10,084 nucleotides of DNA from Seiridium cupressi (taxonomy: Eukaryota > Ascomycota > Sordariomycetes > Amphisphaeriales > Sporocadaceae): assembly GCA_036674765.1 (NCBI GenBank), contig JARVKI010000227.1, positions 1 through 10,084 of the forward strand, read 5' to 3'. The notes below the pieces were generated by a model. It searched no databases. It was not told where the DNA came from and worked only from the letters and a program-made list of their open reading frames with translations. This document shows positions 7,375-10,084 of the stretch, piece by piece. The stretch's first letter is position 1; each line of letters opens with the position of its first letter. Both the position numbers and the translations under genes were made by a program.

Positions 7375-9480
7375 TCATTGTAACAGCAATCTCGTTAAGT
7401 CGTCATAATTTTCGGCCGCATGTGATAGAGGAGTTCTGCCTTCGTGATCTGCCAAGTCAAGGTTGATATCTTCCATTCCACATAGGAGTTTGAGAACAGC
7501 GAAGGAACCTGCCTTGGCGGCATATGCTATAGGCGTAAGTCCTTGAATATCCAGTATATTCATTACCTTGAAATCAAAGTCCCCGGGCATGTCTTCAAAA
7601 CAGCTTGCATTTCTATCCTCGGCAGCATATGAGAATAGTGTACGTCCTGCTGCGTCGGTGGCTGTTCTTTCCAAACCATACTGAAGGAGTGTCTTGTAGA
7701 TATTTCCGCCTTTGAGCTGTGGTCCAAGTACAATTGGATTTCTATCAGCATTTTTCTTATTCGGGTCTACTCCATGGCGAATAAATGCCTCAGCTACATT
7801 CGGACCTTTTACCTGCGTCAAGACTGACTGTTCAGGCCCGTCTATTTTATGGGAACCAGCCCCTAAGACAAATAGAGCCTCACACGCCGGGGGACAATCA
7901 AAAGCAAGAACTCCGGCTAGCAGTGTTGTAGCCCGGATCCGAAAGCTGCGATTCGGCTTGAGTGAATTGAAATACGCTTCGTATTCTGGATCTTTCGTTA
8001 TTAAAATTTCCTGATCCAAGAAGACTTGCAACCCGAGATCCTGGGAGACTTGGCGGCTGCCACAAGCCAATGCAGCAAGCAAAGGGTAGCGGTAGCGACC
8101 TCCTTGGATTTGATGGTGCTGCAGCCGATCTGGATGTATTAACACTAAGCTGGCAAGGTCATGTTCTGCTGGTATATACAGCAGGCTGGTGTCAGAAGGG
8201 TGGCGTCGATTCCTGTGCTTGACAATTGCATTATAGCAGGCCATCCAAGCACCTAATGGGAACTGCTGTATAAACTCCAGCTGGGATATCCCCAGGGCCT
8301 GTGCTGCATTAGAATGGTGTAGTATACCCATGATTGCGTACTCCATGAAGGGGAACGCTAGTCTGATATCATCTTGCAATTTTTCGCTTTCGCTAGGCGT
8401 TTCAGGTAAAGGGTTGGGGAATTGAAGCCTTCGTGCAATGTTTGTATTGACATGTTGTAGACATCTCTTCGCAAGACTACCGTGACTCTCTGCCTCATAG
8501 TTGTCGCCCAGGTTTGGCCACAGCTGTTTGAGCCCGTTTTGTTTGAGGAGAAAATCACGGACCGACTCGTGGATGAATTGCATCGTTGGACTTTTTGACT
8601 TGGTTTCTTCTATCAGTCCCTTGGAGGTATCCAAAAGATGTAGCCTCAAGTCTTCTGTAGATAGCTCTTCGTGGTTCCAGAAGAAATCGTTGTCGCCTGC
8701 ATCTTCTCCGATCGCGAAGTATAGCACTTCCAGCTCCATTGGAGCTTTTGCAAACAGAACCCATTGAAGACAAAGCAGCAAAGCCTCTCTGTTCCTTGAA
8801 TCACGGAGCGGAATATCGCGAAACAAGTCGCCAAGACGTGGTGGTAGCTCATTCAGCTTCTTCACCAGCTCCCTGGTCTTCCCTCTGTCATAAGCTTTGT
8901 TGAGAATCGGGGCAACTAGGGCCACCCAAAGAAAGACCCCGGAGGCTTTAGCAACGATTTGTTCCTTGATATCATCGACATGTTCTGATTGAACGATCCG
9001 CAATTCAGAATCAATAAACATTTTGATATCCATTGTGTGACTCTTCTCATCCTCCAGAACCAAGTTCAGTCCTGTGCGAATAGTGATATGGGGATAATGG
9101 CAACTCGAGAAGCAGATATGTAGACGAACTCCAGATTCAACGGCGTGTTCTCCTATACCCTCGAAGAATGAAATCATGTCTCGGATCTCGTCTTCTGGGC
9201 ACTCATCAAGCGCGTCAATGTAGCAGATCAAGGCTTGTCCTTTGAACAGTTCAATAGCCTTTGCCAAAATATTCTTGAGCGTTGAAACCTGCCAATCACC
9301 ACTGGTAGCCCTTGACGCATGATATCCTAGAACGTCAAATGCGTGATGAAGGCTTGTGTCGGTCTTCAGAAGCTGGAACAGTAGAGATCTGTAGAGGCCA
9401 AGTGTGGTGTGCTTAAGCTGTGCGCCTCTCGCGTTGAAGAAGAATGATATAACTCTAGCACCGCGACCTGTGTGTAACGA
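7375..9480 (-). CDS. NACHT-ankyrin (NLR-like) protein, 5'-incomplete and ending at a premature stop
   Basis: An uninterrupted frame of 701 residues from 9480 to a TGA at 7377-7375; the frame stays open to 9516, but homology-like sequence ends near 9480. It encodes the later part of a fungal NACHT NTPase: ISFFFNARG, GLYRSLLFQLL, Walker B CYIDALDEC (9216-9199), the sensor region ICFSSCHYPHI, KASGVFLWVALV, then the winged-helix part LQWVLFAKAPMELEVLYFAI and MQFIHESVRDFLL, a long linker and ankyrin units (GRTLFSYAA, GLTPIAYAA, GRTPLSHAA). Such STAND proteins act as signal-dependent switches in fungal non-self recognition, with ankyrins as the sensor. Walker A and any N-terminal effector domain are missing, and AT-rich DNA begins where they should be. 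An acceptor-like ACAG at 9471-9468, preceded by CTGAC, may mark a 3' splice site. The usual Arg in SSRHYPH is Cys. No ATG start is visible. Probably a decaying or disrupted gene. Confidence 0.8.
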   Translation of the reverse strand, partial: SLHTGRGARVISFFFNARGAQLKHTTLGLYRSLLFQLLKTDTSLHHAFDVLGYHASRATSGDWQVSTLKNILAKAIELFKGQALICYIDALDECPEDEIRDMISFFEGIGEHAVESGVRLHICFSSCHYPHITIRTGLNLVLEDEKSHTMDIKMFIDSELRIVQSEHVDDIKEQIVAKASGVFLWVALVAPILNKAYDRGKTRELVKKLNELPPRLGDLFRDIPLRDSRNREALLLCLQWVLFAKAPMELEVLYFAIGEDAGDNDFFWNHEELSTEDLRLHLLDTSKGLIEETKSKSPTMQFIHESVRDFLLKQNGLKQLWPNLGDNYEAESHGSLAKRCLQHVNTNIARRLQFPNPLPETPSESEKLQDDIRLAFPFMEYAIMGILHHSNAAQALGISQLEFIQQFPLGAWMACYNAIVKHRNRRHPSDTSLLYIPAEHDLASLVLIHPDRLQHHQIQGGRYRYPLLAALACGSRQVSQDLGLQVFLDQEILITKDPEYEAYFNSLKPNRSFRIRATTLLAGVLAFDCPPACEALFVLGAGSHKIDGPEQSVLTQVKGPNVAEAFIRHGVDPNKKNADRNPIVLGPQLKGGNIYKTLLQYGLERTATDAAGRTLFSYAAEDRNASCFEDMPGDFDFKVMNILDIQGLTPIAYAAKAGSFAVLKLLCGMEDINLDLADHEGRTPLSHAAENYDDLTRLLLQ

Positions 9481-9494
9481 ATATACTATCGTCA

Positions 9495-10084
9495 GGATAA
9501 ACCTTAAGATAATATATTAGTATTAGGTTTATAATAATAAGGTACGTAATATAAAATAAAAATATAATTATTAAAGTTTAATAAGCTTTATTTATAAATA
9601 AAGAAATATTTAAATTAATTAATAAAATAATAATTATATATATAAAAATATTTTTTATATATATATTTTTTATTTTTTTATTAATATAACCGGATTATAT
9701 AAATTATTTTATAATTTTTATAATTTTATAAATTATTATTAAAATTTATTAATTTAATATATAATTTAAATCTTTTATATCTTTATTATTTAATAAAATC
9801 GTTATAATAATAATTAATTATTTAAATATATTAATTTTTATATAAAATTTATTTATTAATTTTTATTTATAATAAATATATATATTTATTATTATAAAAA
9901 TTATATAATATTTTTAAAAAAAGTTTAATTATAATATTAATAATTATATAGTTTTTTTAAATAATTATTAAATAGTAAATAATATAATAAAATTAAATAA
10001 TTTTATATTAACGTTTTTAATTTTTAATATATATTTTAAAGTTAATTATAATTTATTATTATTTATAAATAATATTATTTATAT
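9495..10084. repeat. AT-rich block with RIP-like signature
   Basis: By hand count 30 of 590 bases are G or C (about 5%), against roughly half in the coding DNA just to the left. No CpA and no TpG remains in the block; the surviving C residues are followed by G, C or T and the surviving G residues preceded by A, C or G. CpA and its complement TpG are the preferred targets of repeat-induced point mutation in Pezizomycotina, so this fits a repeated element mutated to exhaustion. No element type can be recognised, no coding frame is meaningful, and the block runs off the window. A centromeric or other AT-rich isochore is the alternative reading. Confidence 0.8.

Noticed and set aside
7370..7400. 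A short intron or programmed readthrough that bypasses the TGA
   Set aside because: No donor/acceptor pair of usable length keeps the continuous ankyrin reading, and the bases after the TGA (GGA) are not the CTA of known readthrough sites.
9541..10084. AT-rich tail as a mitochondrial insertion
   Set aside because: At about 4% G+C it is more AT-rich than typical filamentous-fungal mitochondrial DNA, shows no mitochondrial gene, and the total absence of CpA and TpG fits RIP better; not fully excluded.

Overview
The window looks like nuclear DNA from a filamentous ascomycete (Pezizomycotina, possibly Sordariomycetes). The introns are short (52-138 bp) with GTAAGT/GTGAGT donors and CTAAC/CTGAC-type branch sites, the codons are GC-rich at third positions, there is a fungal NACHT-ankyrin (NLR-like) gene, and the right end is an AT-rich block that looks mutated by repeat-induced point mutation (RIP). 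I cannot name the species from sequence alone.

Layout. 1-775: upstream DNA with a 28-nt poly(T) tract and two CACGTG motifs, no gene seen. 776-4073 (+): UBA1, ubiquitin-activating enzyme E1. The main reading frame is exon 929-3292, a 52-bp intron, and exon 3345-4073 (1,030 aa). A leader intron (782-919) may link it to an upstream in-frame ATG at 776. 4074-4737: intergenic. 4951-6292 (+): an ECM4/Gto-type glutathione transferase (glutathionyl-hydroquinone reductase family) in four exons, the first possibly only the ATG. An in-frame open segment back to 4738 could encode a mitochondrial presequence. 6293-6690: short intergenic stretch between convergent genes. 6691-9480 (-): a NACHT-ankyrin gene that has lost or hides its 5' part (N-terminal domain and Walker A) and carries one in-frame TGA at 7375-7377, after which the ankyrin array continues in the same frame for 227 residues. 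9495-10084: extremely AT-rich DNA (30 G/C in 590 nt by hand count) with no CpA or TpG dinucleotide.

The first two genes are housekeeping genes (protein ubiquitylation; quinone and redox detoxification) and share no pathway. The third belongs to the fast-evolving fungal NLR-like class used in non-self recognition and heterokaryon incompatibility. It lies on the edge of the RIP-like block and seems to be decaying or disrupted. I see no clearly new multi-gene system. The points most worth following are the sharp RIP-like boundary inside the NACHT domain, the lone in-frame stop, the ATG-then-intron structure of both plus-strand genes, and the possible dual-targeted form of the glutathione transferase.
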